A stretch of 64,000 nt of DNA from Phosphoribacter sp037046615. GTDB lineage: Bacteria > Actinomycetota > Actinomycetes > Actinomycetales > Dermatophilaceae. Below are positions 1 to 9,616 of this stretch, in pieces. The first letter of the stretch is position 1, and every line of letters begins with the position of its first letter. The translations under genes and the position numbers were made by a program. The DNA lies in NCBI GenBank assembly GCA_037046615.1, contig JBAOHD010000008.1, positions 558,001-622,000 on the forward strand, written 5' to 3'. Under the pieces are notes generated by a model, which made no database searches, was not told where the DNA came from, and worked only from the letters and a program-made list of their open reading frames with translations.

Positions 1-437
1 CCGATCGCAGCCCCCGACACGACGAACGGCGCGAAGACGAGCGATCGGACGACGTTGCGCCCCCGGAGCTTTTGATCGAGCAAGAGCGCCAGCGCGAGGC
101 CCAACACCATCGAGATCACGACGCTAGCGAAGGTGAAGATGATCGTGTTGCGCAGGATGATCTGCGTGTCTTCTCGCCCCATCCATTCGACGTAGTTGGC
201 CGTCCCGACGGGAGTCGCCCCCGTCGGGGACGAGATGTTGTAGTCGGTGAAGGACAGCCGGAAGTTGTCGATGAGAGGTCGATAAACGAAGAGCGTGAGC
301 AGCAGGAGATTCGGCAGGAGCAGCACCGCAGCGAGAAGCCACTCTCGACGGTCGGTGCCCGCGCGACGGGGTGGGGTGCCGACAGGGGGCGGCGGTCCTG
401 TCCGGGCTATCGGCCTGCCGACCGTGGAGGACTCCAT
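1..437 (-). CDS. Sugar ABC transporter permease (MalF/UgpA type), 3' part outside window
   Basis: The minus strand from the ATG at 437 is open to the window edge, giving 145 codons without a stop. After a basic, proline-rich N-terminus comes a membrane segment (residues about 38-55, WLLAAVLLLPNLLLLTLFVY), then RPLIDNFRLSFTDYN, which is typical of the first periplasmic stretch of MalF/UgpA-type permeases. A second segment (RNTIIFTFASVVISMVLGLAL) and a third beginning near the edge follow. Proteins of this family carry oligosaccharides or glycerol-3-phosphate together with a binding protein and a second permease; those partners would lie to the left, outside the window. The substrate cannot be told from this part. 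The GNAT remnant lies just upstream. Confidence 0.8.
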   Translation of the reverse strand, partial: MESSTVGRPIARTGPPPPVGTPPRRAGTDRREWLLAAVLLLPNLLLLTLFVYRPLIDNFRLSFTDYNISSPTGATPVGTANYVEWMGREDTQIILRNTIIFTFASVVISMVLGLALALLLDQKLRGRNVVRSLVFAPFVVSGAAI

Positions 438-751
438 ACCCGACACCGTACGGCCCCGGCGAGTCCCGACCAAGGATCTCGGGCGCCCGTCTGCACGGCG
501 GCGAGCCGAAGGTCACGCCAGCCACGCTTTCCCATAATGCCCGAGCGCCGGGGTTGTCGTCCTGGAAGGCAACACTCCACCGCCCGGGGTATGCCGTGAA
601 CGTCGCCTCCGCGGCCGCGCGGCCGACCCAGGTTGCCCAAGACCGCCCGATCCGAGCGAGCCAGCCGCACGAGCACCACCGGAGCCGCAACCGGTCGAGG
701 CGGTCGCTGTGTCTGCCTTTGGCCGGATGTCGGGGTCTCGAAGGTGGTCAC
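438..751 (-). pseudogene. Decayed GNAT acetyltransferase with internal deletion and frameshift
   Basis: From a GTG at 751 one frame gives a short N-terminus ending VVLVRLARSDRAVLGNLGR, like the first strand of a GNAT acetyltransferase. A second frame continues with AAAEATFTAYPGRWSVAFQ and then DDNPGARALWESV, the typical C-terminal half of a small GNAT enzyme (the Asn/Ala region before beta-6). About 70 residues of the normal acetyl-CoA binding core are missing between the two. Both a deletion and a frame change are needed to join them, so this is a remnant and not just a sequencing error. It lies between the rpsA terminators and the ABC permease. Confidence 0.55.
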
Positions 752-767
752 CGGCGGAGGATACCGA

Positions 768-803
768 CGAAGGGGCTCCGACCGTGCGGTCGGAGCCCCT
801 TCG
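768..803 (-). terminator. Strong hairpin downstream of rpsA
   Basis: A perfect 17-bp stem (768-784 with 787-803, core GGGGCTCCGACCG) with a two-base loop lies about 65 bases beyond the rpsA stop. There is no clear U-tract, as is common in high-GC actinobacteria. It is the second of two hairpins in tandem after rpsA and would separate rpsA from the permease side. Confidence 0.7.
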
Positions 804-812
804 TGGTGAGCA

Positions 813-853
813 CCCGGCATACCTGCGACGTATGAGGAAGCAGGTATGCCGGG
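813..853 (-). terminator. rpsA-proximal hairpin made of two inverted GTATGCC motifs
   Basis: A perfect 14-bp inverted repeat (CCCGGCATACCTGC at 813-826 against 840-853) starts 17 bases after the rpsA stop. Each arm carries one copy of the window-wide GGCATAC/GTATGCC motif, so two motif copies face each other across a 13-base loop. This arrangement is like the inverted uptake-sequence pairs that act as terminators in Neisseria and Haemophilus. Confidence 0.6.
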
Positions 854-869
854 CGGCATCACGGGCGAA

Positions 870-2334
870 TCAGTTGCCCGTCAACTTCTCGCGGAGCGCG
901 GCGAGGGCCTCGTCCGAGGCCAGCGTTCCGGTTGCCGGCGCCGGAGTCGACGGCTGAGGACGAGTACGACGAGGGGACCTCGCCCGAGGCCACGGCGGCC
1001 TCGGAGTCGGCCTTGGCAGCCGACTCGACCTGAGCCTTGTGGGCTTCCCAGCGAGCGTGGGCGTCGGCGTACTGCTTCTCCCACTTCTCGCGCTGGGTCT
1101 CGAACCCCGGCAGCCACTCGTTGGTCTCGGGGTCGAAGCCCTCGGGGTACTTGTAGTTGCCGGCCTCGTCGTATTCCGCGGCCATGCCGTAGAGCGTCGG
1201 GTCGAACTCGCTCGACGCGACCGCCCCGTCGTTGGCCTGCTTGAGGGACAGCGAGATCCGACGACGTTCGAGGTCGATGTCGATGACCTTGACGAAGATG
1301 TCGTCACCGACCGTGGCGACCTGCTCGGGCAGTTCGACGTGGCGCTCGGCCAGCTCGGAAATGTGGACCAAGCCCTCGATGCCGTCTTCGACGCGCACGA
1401 ACGCACCGAAGGGGACGAGCTTGGTGACCTTGCCCGGCACGACCTGACCGATCGCGTGGGTCCGGGCGAAGTGCTGCCACGGGTCTTCCTGGGTGGCCTT
1501 GAGCGACAACGAGACACGCTCGCGGTCCATGTCGACGTCGAGCACCTCGACGGTGACCTCGGTGCCGACCTCGACAACCTCGCTCGGGTGGTCGATGTGC
1601 TTCCACGACAGCTCGGACACGTGGACGAGACCGTCAACCCCACCGAGGTCGACGAACGCACCGAAGTTGACGATGCTCGACACGACACCCGAACGGACCT
1701 GGCCCTTTTGCAGCTCGCGCAGGAAGGTCGTGCGGACCTCGGACTGGGTCTGCTCGAGCCACGCGCGACGCGACAGGACGACGTTGTTGCGGTTCTTGTC
1801 CAGCTCGATGATCTTGGCCTCGATCTGCTTGCCGACATACGGCTGCAGGTCGCGGACGCGGCGCATCTCGACGAGGGAGGCGGGGAGGAAGCCACGCAGG
1901 CCGATGTCGAGGATGAGACCGCCCTTGACGACCTCGATGACCGTGCCGGTGACGACACCGTCCTCTTCCTTGACCTTCTCGATCGTGCCCCAAGCGCGCT
2001 CATACTGGGCGCGCTTCTTGGACAGGATCAGGCGGCCTTCCTTGTCCTCCTTCTGCAGGACCAGGGCCTCGACCTCGTCGCCGACCTTGACGACATCGGC
2101 CGGGTCGACGTCGTGCTTGATCGACAACTCGCGGGAGGGGATGACGCCTTCGGTTTTGTAGCCGATGTCGAGCAGGACCTCGTCCCGGTCGACCTTGACG
2201 ATGCGACCTTCGACGATGTCGCCGTCGTTGAAATCTTTGATCGTGGCGTCAATCGCCGCGAGGATGTCTTCCTCAGAGCCGATGTCGTTGATGGCGATCT
2301 GAGGGGCGGTCTGTGCGACCGTGCTGGTGGTCAT
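870..2334 (-). CDS. rpsA: 30S ribosomal protein S1 (one frameshift near the C-terminus)
   Basis: S1 recruits mRNA to the 30S subunit. The protein (about 488 residues) has four S1/OB repeats, at roughly residues 35-105, 120-190, 205-275 and 290-360 (motifs such as IVEGRIVKVDRDEVLLDIG, VVSSIVNFGAFVDLGGVDG, KVTKLVPFGAFVRVEDGIEG). The acidic, Ser-rich tail is typical of actinobacterial S1. The annotated frame runs past the natural end. The expected terminal peptide LASDEALAALREKLTGN with its stop at 870 is in the next frame, and one extra base near 928-933 accounts for this. I read it as a sequencing indel in an essential gene. Two tandem hairpins follow. Confidence 0.95.
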
Positions 2335-2579
2335 GTAGTAGGAACTCCGAACGTGGACAGGGACGGTATGCCGCTGGACCGGGTGGCCAGCGGGATGGAC
2401 AGGGTGCTGCGGGTGATGCTGTCCCGGAGGGCAGCACGAACGAGCGCCCCGAAGGGCACTGGGTCAGCTTACCGGTCGGGCAACGACCCGACCAACCTCG
2501 CGAGCAGCCTCCCAGCCGCATCGACGGCACGCGTGAGGGGTGAGGACGCTGCGGCATCCTCACCCCTCGCGTGACTCGA

Positions 2580-4902
2580 TTAGGCCATCGTGGCCCGCCT
2601 GCGCCAGGCCAGTGCCCCGGCTCCGGCGAAGCCGAGCCCAGCGAGCAGCAGCCGCAGAAGGTTCTTGCCGCCCTGCCCGTCCACGCCCGCGATCTCGAGT
2701 GAGTATGCCGTGAACCCGGCCGCTCCAGCGGGCGCGCCGTAGGCCATCGAGGAGGACTTGGCGCGGGCCGCACCGGCCTCGATCACGGCATACTTCTTGC
2801 CGTAGTCGAGCGCGGTGTCCTGACCCGCCTTGACCAGTTGCGAGGTGCCCTCGGTCGAGAGCCGCCCCGCACCGTCGGGGATCTGGGTGGCCCCGTCGAC
2901 TGCCTTGGACAGGCCGTCGGCCAGCTGCACCGAGCCAGAGGCGGCGGAGTCCAGACCACTGGCCAACCGGCCGGCACCGTCGGAGAGCTGACCCGTGCCG
3001 TCGGCGAGCTGGTTTGCTCCCGCAGACAGCTGGCTGAGGCCGTCGAGAAGCGTGGCGCCACCAGCCTGGATCTGGGCGACGCCGTCCTGAAGCCCGTTGA
3101 TGCCACCGCGCAGCGTGAGGTTGGCCGGGGTGTCGGACACACCGCCGATCCCGCCCTGGACCTGCGCGACGACGCCGCTGACGAGTTGGGTCACGCCCGC
3201 GTCGAGCGCCCCGAGTCCCTGGAGGAGCCCGGGCCGGGCCGGGTCGCAGTAGCCCGTGAGTGTCGTGTTGCTCAGGCCGCACTCGACCTTGATCAGCCCG
3301 ACGACAGCCTCGGACAGCTTGGTCTTGAGTTGGGCCATACCGCCAGAGACCTGAGCGAGCCCGCCGGAAGCCTGTTGGGTATTGGTGGTCATCGAGCCGG
3401 CGATCGAGGTGGCGACGCCATCCACCGTGCCCGAGCACACGGGGTCTGCAGCACAGGAGGGCACCGCTTTGATCGAGAGGATCCCGCCCTTGGCTTGGTC
3501 GATCGAACCCCCAGGAGCCAGCGCGGCGTCGAGTCCCGCCTTAACCTGGTCGACCCCACCCTTGAGCTGGTCCACCGAGCCGCCCGTCGCGGTCGCCGCC
3601 GCGAGACCGGAGCGCACCTGGTCGACGCCGTAGAGCAACGTGTCCGGCGTCGTCGTGCGTGCCGATGCCCGCGCGCAACTGGGCGATGCCGTCATGGAGC
3701 GGCTGCGCCTTGGCCGGCAGGCCACCAATGCCGTCGTACATCGCGGTCAGCCCCGCGTCGACCTTCCCCAAGCCGTCCTGGACGGAGGCGAGGCCAGCGA
3801 TGAGGGCGGGAGCCTTGGCACCCGCCTGGGTCAGCCCGCCAGCCAGTTGGGTGGCACCCGCGTCGAGCTTGCGGGCTCCGGCCGCGAGATCTTCGGCGCC
3901 AGGGGCAGCCTGCCCGGTCAAGCCACCGCTGAGTTGGTTCGCGCCATCCCGGAGTTGGACGAGACCGGCGAGGAGCGTGCCTGCGCCATCGCGGAGCTTG
4001 AGCAGGTTGGTGTCGATCTGGGTGGCGCCGTCGGTGAGCTTGACGCCGGTCTCGGCGCCGCTCTTGTAGCTGCCCGCGCCGCCCTTGAACGACGGCGACT
4101 CGAGGGGGCTGACCGGCAGCGCCGTGATCGAGGCCGGCGGCACAGGCCCGCCGGCGATGTGCGCCTTGTAGCCGAACTCCGCGACCGGCGACCCGATCGG
4201 CGGGAAGAGGGTCATCGTGAACGACATCTTCGTGCCGCCGCGGCCGTCACCGGCCATGTTGGCTTCGCCGGAGCTGACGTTCGTGTAGGACGAAGGCAGG
4301 ACGATCGACAGTGAGCCCACCATCGGGATCGGCACCGACTCGGTGGACGTGACGGTGCCGCCCTTCCCGTCGGCGTAGGTGACGTCGGTCGGTGTGCCCG
4401 TGACGTTTTCGACGCGGTAGCGCACTTCCAGGTCACCGGTGGCGCCCGCGACATCGCCCGGGGCGACCTTCTTGCCGTCGAGCAGGTAGGACACTGCGAC
4501 GGTGAGCGGCAGCTTCTTGGTGAAGGTGCTGACCGTGCGCACCCGCTGGTCACCGGAGACCGAGTAAGTCCCGACCATGGCGCCATCCTTGACGTTGACG
4601 CTGCCGAAGCCGTCGAGATTGCGCAAGCCGTCGGTGGAGACCGGGTTGACGACCTCGACGGTGCCCGAGCCCTGGAAGGCAAGCTGCTCGTAGACCCGGG
4701 CCACGTCGAGCTTCCCGGTGGCATCGAGATAGGCCTGGACGGTCTCGGTGTTCGACACCGATACCGTGCCGCCATCGGCAGCAACCGCACTGGGCGCGAG
4801 GACGAGAGCGGCGACGGTCCCGACCGCAAGTGCGGAGCGCAGACCCGACCGGCCGGTCAGACGCGGGTATGCCGCGAGCGTGGTCGTGTCGTCGGTCGTC
4901 AT
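2580..4902 (-). CDS. Secreted cell-surface protein with xxxLxxG repeats (frameshifted)
   Basis: Two overlapping frames make one protein of about 770 residues, with the frame change near 3650. It has a signal peptide (residues 1-42, hydrophobic core ending APSAVAAD) and a beta-rich N-terminal domain. About 450 residues of heptad-like repeats follow (DGANQL, AAGARKLDAGATQLAGGL, DGLSQLSAGANQLADG), the xxxLxxG repeat class found in YhgE/Pip-type envelope proteins. It ends with a single membrane segment and RRR anchor. The start overlaps the stop of the gene before it by ATGA, so both are translationally coupled. The function is unknown; a structural or export-linked envelope role is inferred. Confidence 0.75.
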
Positions 4903-5474
4903 GACCGTCCCTCCCCGAGGATTGCCAGATCGCTGTCATGGTCGTGTTGCGCCGGGGCGGCCACACGGCTCTGCGGCGCACCCTGACCGGCCATGAGCTG
5001 CTGTCCCAGAGTCGCGGCGAGGTAGCCGAGCCCGACGCCGACCAGCATCGTCGTGAAGGCTGCGGGCGACTCGGTGAGGAAGGCCGACGGGGCCTCCTTA
5101 TAGGGCTGCTCGTAGCCGGCGACCATCGCGGCGACACCGAGCAGACCGGCCCAGAGCGGGATCCGTCCGCCGGCGAGCGCGACGACGACTGTCGTCACGA
5201 GGATGACGACCACGGCCGCGACCGCCCGACCACTCGGGGCGTCGGGGAGGGCGAGGGCACGCAGCGCGTAGCCGATCCAGGCGACGACCATGCCGATCCC
5301 GAGACCGGCGGGGGCACCCCACCACGTCCGGCCAGCGGCGAGGGCGATGACCGCGCCGACGGCGACAGCCAGGACGCCGAGGTGTTGCAACGATTGACCG
5401 AGCACGCCGCTCACAAGGATCGCTGCCGCAGCCGCAATCGCGATGATGGCGCCCGTCATGAGCACTTTTCGCAT
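4899..5474 (-). CDS. Small polytopic membrane protein coupled to the surface protein
   Basis: This is a 191-residue protein with about five hydrophobic segments (for example MTGAIIAIAAAAAILVSGVL and AVAAVVVILVTTVVVALAG) and a charged, His/Asp-containing C-terminal tail. The ATG at 5474 has a good Shine-Dalgarno (GGAGAAGGA). The stop overlaps the next start (ATGA at 4899-4902), so it forms a two-gene operon with the xxxLxxG surface protein. I do not recognise a family. The context suggests help in export or anchoring of the partner. Confidence 0.7.
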   Translation of the reverse strand: MRKVLMTGAIIAIAAAAAILVSGVLGQSLQHLGVLAVAVGAVIALAAGRTWWGAPAGLGIGMVVAWIGYALRALALPDAPSGRAVAAVVVILVTTVVVALAGGRIPLWAGLLGVAAMVAGYEQPYKEAPSAFLTESPAAFTTMLVGVGLGYLAATLGQQLMAGQGAPQSRVAAPAQHDHDSDLAILGEGRS

Positions 5475-5500
5475 GGAGTCCTTCTCCGCACAGGAATGGA

Positions 5501-5532
5501 TGACTAGTTGTGATCCCCCTCACAACTAGTCA
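5501..5532. promoter_or_regulatory. Perfect 13-bp palindrome, likely operator
   Basis: TGACTAGTTGTGA (5501-5513) is repeated in perfect inversion at 5520-5532 around a six-base spacer. It lies 27 bases upstream of the 5474 start and about 100 bases before the divergent methyltransferase gene. It is AT-richer than its surroundings. The size and symmetry fit a TetR/MarR-type operator, and no regulator gene is adjacent. Confidence 0.55.
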
Positions 5533-5636
5533 GTGACTGTAACCCGCCGGACACCCGGCGACCAGACCTTGGGCACGAAAAGTTACTCGGCAGTATCCGG
5601 ACGCCGTCGCCACTGCCGCATGGAGACAATGTCGGG

Positions 5637-6440
5637 ATGGACCCCATTGCCCTCCGTCGCACCGCTGGCAGCGCCGAGACGGTGTCAGCCAACCGTTCCT
5701 GGTGGGACGCCGAAGCCGAGGACTATTACGCCGACCACGGGGATTTCCTCGGAGACGCCGACTTCTGTTGGGGACCAGAGGGTCTGCGCGAGGCGACAGC
5801 CGGGCTGTTGGGGCCGGTGACCGGCAGGGATGTCCTCGAGATCGGGGCCGGAGCAGCGCAGTGCAGTCGGTGGGTCCACGCCCAGGGTGGGCGCGCCATC
5901 GCGACCGACCTCTCCGCCGGGATGCTCCGCCAGGGCGCGCGACTCGACTCGGCGAAACCGACCTCAGCGCGGATCCCGCTGGTGCAGTGCGACGGACGCG
6001 AGTTGCCCTTTGCCGACGCGAGTTTCGACGTGGTGTTCACGGCATACGGGGTGGTGCCTTTCGTCGCCGATCCGGGACGGGTTATGCGCGAGGTATGCCG
6101 CGTGCTCCGGCCTGGAGGCAGGTTCGTCTTCTCGACGACTCACCCCTTCCGCTGGGCCTTCCCCGACGACCCGGACGAGTCCGGTCTCACGGTGCGCTTC
6201 TCGTACTTCGACCGCACCCCGTACGTCGAGCAGACGACAGACGGCACCACCACGTATGCCGAGCACCATCGGACGATCGGTGACCGGGTGCGCGATGTCG
6301 TGGGGGCGGGCCTGCGGGTGGTTGATCTCGTCGAGCCGGAATGGCCGGACGGGCACGATCAGGAGTGGGGAGGGTGGTCGCCCCTGCGGGGCCGCCTCAT
6401 CCCCGGCACCCTCATCATCGTGGCCGAGAAGCCCACCTAA
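5637..6440 (+). CDS. Class I SAM-dependent methyltransferase
   Basis: This 267-residue protein has the class I methyltransferase fold. Motif I is DVLEIGAGAAQCSRW (residues about 65-80), the acidic end of beta-2 is IATDLSAGML, motif IV is the FDVVFTAYGVVPF region, and there is a VCRVLRPGGRFVFSTTHPF post-motif. The N-terminus (SWWDAEAEDYYADHGDFLG) is typical of an actinobacterial UbiE/BioC-like subfamily. The substrate is not known. It is divergent from the membrane/surface operon and convergent with polA, with a gap of only 13 bases. Confidence 0.85.
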   Translation: MDPIALRRTAGSAETVSANRSWWDAEAEDYYADHGDFLGDADFCWGPEGLREATAGLLGPVTGRDVLEIGAGAAQCSRWVHAQGGRAIATDLSAGMLRQGARLDSAKPTSARIPLVQCDGRELPFADASFDVVFTAYGVVPFVADPGRVMREVCRVLRPGGRFVFSTTHPFRWAFPDDPDESGLTVRFSYFDRTPYVEQTTDGTTTYAEHHRTIGDRVRDVVGAGLRVVDLVEPEWPDGHDQEWGGWSPLRGRLIPGTLIIVAEKPT

Positions 6441-6453
6441 CCGATGCCTCCGG

Positions 6454-9123
6454 TCAGTGGGCGGCGTCGTGCCAGGAGTAGCCCACCCCGACAGACACGT
6501 CGAGCGGCACATCCATGGGCACGGCGTGGCCCATCTCGTGACGGACGAGGTCCTCGACCTCAGACCGCTCCCCCGGCCCGATCTCGAGGACGAGTTCGTC
6601 GTGGACCTGCAGGAGGATGCGCGAACGCAAGCCACGCTCGCGCAGGGCCCCCGCGACCCGCAGCATGGCCACCTTCATGATGTCGGCGGCCGACCCTTGG
6701 ATCGGAGCGTTGAGAGCCATCCGCTCGGCCATCTCTCGCCGCTGCCGGTTGTCGCTGGTGAGGTCGGGCAGGTAGCGACGCCGACCGAGCATCGTCGCGG
6801 TGTAGCCCGTGCGCCGCGCATCGTCGACGAGGCGATGCAGGTAGTCCCGGACCTCGCCGAAGCGCAGGAAGTATTCGTCCATGAGGGCCTTGGCCTCACC
6901 GGTCGAGATCGACAACTGTCGGGACAGGCCGAAAGCCGACAGGCCGTAAGCCAGGCCGTAGGACATGGCCTTGATCTTCGACCGCATCGCAGCGGACACC
7001 TCTGAGGGCTCCACCTGGAAGACCTTGCCGCCGACATAGGAGTGGAGGTCCTCCCCCGACCGGAATGCCTCGATCAACCCGTCGTCGCCCGACAGGTGCG
7101 CCATGACCCGCATCTCGATCTGCGAATAGTCGGCGGACATGAGGGACTCGAAGCCGTCACCGACGACGAACATCTGGCGGATCCGGCGACCTTCCTCGGT
7201 GCGGATCGGCACGTTTTGCAGGTTGGGGTCGGTCGAGGACAAGCGCCCGGTTGCGGCGATCGTCTGCAGATAGGTCGTGTGGATGCGGCCGTCGTCCGCG
7301 ACCGACTTGAGCAGGCCCTCGACGGTGACGCGCAGCTTCGCCGCGTCACGGTGACGCAGGAGCGCTTCGAGGAAGGGGTGGGGTTCCTTCGCGTAGAGCT
7401 CGGCGAGAGACTCGGCATCGGTCGTGTAGCCGGTCTTGATCCGCTTGGTCTTGGGCAGCCCGAGTTGGTCGAAGAGCACCTCTTGGAGCTGCTTAGGTGA
7501 GCCGAGGTTGACATCGCGGCGGTCGATGGCGTCCCAGGCGTCTTCCTGGGCCTCACGCACGGCGGCGGCGAAGTCGGCTTCGAGGCTCGTCAACGCCGGC
7601 ACATCGACCGCGATGCCGACGCGTTCCATCGCGGCGAGGACTCCGACGAGGGGCAACTCGACGTCGCGCAGCAAGGTGGCTTCGTCGATCCGGGCGAGCT
7701 CGGCATCGAGCACGTTGGCGAGATCAGCGACGGCGCGGGCCATGAGCATCGCGTCTGTCGCCTCGCCGTCACCGTCGCCGAAATCGAGCAGTCCTTGGCC
7801 GCTGGCGGGAGCCTCGGTGCGCAGCTCACGACGGAGCAGTCGCACCGTGAGGTCTGCCAGGTCGTAGCCCCGTTGATCAGGTTTGACAAGGTAGGCCGCC
7901 AGCGCGGTGTCGATCGTCAGACCAGCGAGCGTCCACCCCCGGGCGGTCAGACCGTGCAGAGGACCCTTGGCATCGTGCATCGCCTTCGGTCGCGTGGCGT
8001 CGGCGAGCCAGGCGGCGACCGCGGCATCGCCCGCCGGGTCGAGGCTGGTGACATCGAGGTATGCCGTGCGCTCGTCGGCGCCCGCGATCGCAATCCCCCG
8101 GACGTCGCCAGCTCCGCGCGACCACGAGCCCAGGACCTGGACGCCGACGCGGTGGCCGGGGGCGGCATACCGCTCGAGCCACTCCGGGACGGCCTCACTG
8201 GCGAGGATCTCCCCGTCGACCTCCAAAGCTGCCTCGGCCTGGGTGGCGGTCGACTCGTGTTCAGCCAACAGGCGTTCGCGCAGGACGCGGAACTCGAGTG
8301 AGTCGAACACCGTGTGCACCAGCTCGCGGTCCCAGGGCGAGCGGGCGAGATCACCGACCGTCAGGTCGACCGGTGCGTCGGTGACGAGCCGGTTGAGCTG
8401 GCGATTGCGCAGGACTTGCTCAAGGTGGTCGCGCAGCGCCTGCCCGACCTTGCCACCAATCTGGTCGACATTGGCGACCACCCCCTCCAGACCGCCATAG
8501 GCGGTCAGCCATTTGGCTGCGGTCTTGGGCCCCACCCCCGGCACACCGGGCAGGTTGTCGCTCGACTCCCCGACGAGGGCGGCCAGATCGCTGTAGCGGG
8601 ATGGCGGCACGCCGTATTTGGTTTCGACGGCAGCGGGGGTCATCCGCCAGACCTCGGACACGCCGCGCACGGGATAGAGCAGGGTCACCGTGTCGGACAC
8701 CAACTGGAAGCAGTCACGATCCCCCGAGCAGATCAGGACGTCCATGCGCGCCTCGGTGGCTTGGGCCGTCAGCGTCGCGATGAGGTCGTCGGCCTCGAAG
8801 CCTTCGGCGTGGACGAACCTGATCGACAGTGCGTCGAGGATCTCCTGGATGAGAGAGATCTGCCCTTCGAACTCCCGCGGGGTCGCCGAGCGCGTGGCCT
8901 TGTAGTCGGCATACGACTCCGAGCGGAAGGTCTTGCGAGAGACGTCGAAAGCCACCCCGACGTGGGTGGGCTGCTCGTCGCGAAGCATGTTGATGAGCAT
9001 CGACGTAAAGCCGTAGACGGCATTCGTATGCTGCCCGGTCACCGTCGAGAAGTTCTCGGCGGGGAGGGCGTAGAACGCGCGGTAGGCCAGCGAGTGACCG
9101 TCGAGCAGCAGCAGTCTGGACAC
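6454..9123 (-). CDS. polA: DNA polymerase I
   Basis: Pol I does gap filling, Okazaki fragment processing and repair. The N-terminal 5' nuclease domain (LLLLDGHSLAYRAFYALP at the start, CSGDRDCFQL, GVPGVGPKTAAKWL helix-hairpin-helix) is followed by a degenerate 3'-5' exonuclease domain lacking the usual acidic residues. The polymerase domain has motif A DYSQIEMRVMAHLSGD (residues about 663-678), motif B KIKAMSYGLAYGL (about 717) and motif C VHDELV (about 839). I choose the GTG at 9123 (889 residues, family length) over longer in-frame starts, because those would run into the divergent thioesterase gene starting at 9143. The 5' leaders of the two genes must overlap or be very short. Confidence 0.96.
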   Translation of the reverse strand: MSRLLLLDGHSLAYRAFYALPAENFSTVTGQHTNAVYGFTSMLINMLRDEQPTHVGVAFDVSRKTFRSESYADYKATRSATPREFEGQISLIQEILDALSIRFVHAEGFEADDLIATLTAQATEARMDVLICSGDRDCFQLVSDTVTLLYPVRGVSEVWRMTPAAVETKYGVPPSRYSDLAALVGESSDNLPGVPGVGPKTAAKWLTAYGGLEGVVANVDQIGGKVGQALRDHLEQVLRNRQLNRLVTDAPVDLTVGDLARSPWDRELVHTVFDSLEFRVLRERLLAEHESTATQAEAALEVDGEILASEAVPEWLERYAAPGHRVGVQVLGSWSRGAGDVRGIAIAGADERTAYLDVTSLDPAGDAAVAAWLADATRPKAMHDAKGPLHGLTARGWTLAGLTIDTALAAYLVKPDQRGYDLADLTVRLLRRELRTEAPASGQGLLDFGDGDGEATDAMLMARAVADLANVLDAELARIDEATLLRDVELPLVGVLAAMERVGIAVDVPALTSLEADFAAAVREAQEDAWDAIDRRDVNLGSPKQLQEVLFDQLGLPKTKRIKTGYTTDAESLAELYAKEPHPFLEALLRHRDAAKLRVTVEGLLKSVADDGRIHTTYLQTIAATGRLSSTDPNLQNVPIRTEEGRRIRQMFVVGDGFESLMSADYSQIEMRVMAHLSGDDGLIEAFRSGEDLHSYVGGKVFQVEPSEVSAAMRSKIKAMSYGLAYGLSAFGLSRQLSISTGEAKALMDEYFLRFGEVRDYLHRLVDDARRTGYTATMLGRRRYLPDLTSDNRQRREMAERMALNAPIQGSAADIMKVAMLRVAGALRERGLRSRILLQVHDELVLEIGPGERSEVEDLVRHEMGHAVPMDVPLDVSVGVGYSWHDAAH

Positions 9124-9142
9124 GTATGGCAGCCTAGGGCCC

Positions 9143-9607
9143 ATGGCCGACACGACCCTCACTCCCGACGCCCCCGCAGCCGTCGACTGGCTCGACGCGG
9201 CGTCGATCAATGCCTTCGGGACGGGCGCGCTGCACCAGCGCATGGGGATCGTCGTGACGGAAGCGTCCAGCGCTCGGGTCGTCGGCACGATGCCGGTCGA
9301 GGGCAACACTCAGCCATACGGGCTCCTCCACGGTGGTGCCTCTGTCGTGCTCGCCGAGGGGCTCGGATCCATCCTCGCGGTCATCACGGCTGGGCCCGGC
9401 CGCGCCGCGGTCGGAGTCGACATCAATGCCACCCACCACCGTCCGGCCATGTCGGGCACGGTGACCGGAGTGGCGACGCCGATCTCGGTCGGTCGCACGA
9501 TGGGCTCCTACGAGATCGTCATCAGTGACGACCAGGGTCGGCGCGTCTGCACGTGCCGACTCACCTGCGCGCTCCGCGATGCGCCCCCGCAGCAGCGAGG
9601 TCAGTGA
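9143..9607 (+). CDS. PaaI-family hotdog-fold thioesterase
   Basis: This 154-residue protein has the PaaI/MenI-type hotdog fold: a central GLLHGGASVVLAE helix (the HGG motif holds the active site and the Glu is probably the catalytic acid), followed by VGVDINATHHRPAMSG and the last strands. Such enzymes hydrolyse acyl- or aroyl-CoA thioesters such as DHNA-CoA or phenylacetyl-CoA intermediates. The exact substrate is not shown by the sequence. It is divergent from polA with only 19 bases between starts. Confidence 0.85.
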   Translation: MADTTLTPDAPAAVDWLDAASINAFGTGALHQRMGIVVTEASSARVVGTMPVEGNTQPYGLLHGGASVVLAEGLGSILAVITAGPGRAAVGVDINATHHRPAMSGTVTGVATPISVGRTMGSYEIVISDDQGRRVCTCRLTCALRDAPPQQRGQ

Positions 9608-9616
9608 GCATCGAGG

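Noticed and set aside
1039..2574. Long open frame (511 codons) on the plus strand opposite rpsA
   Set aside because: It mirrors the S1 gene codon pattern in high-GC DNA, is Asp/Leu/Val-rich without any family motif, and has no ribosome-binding site.
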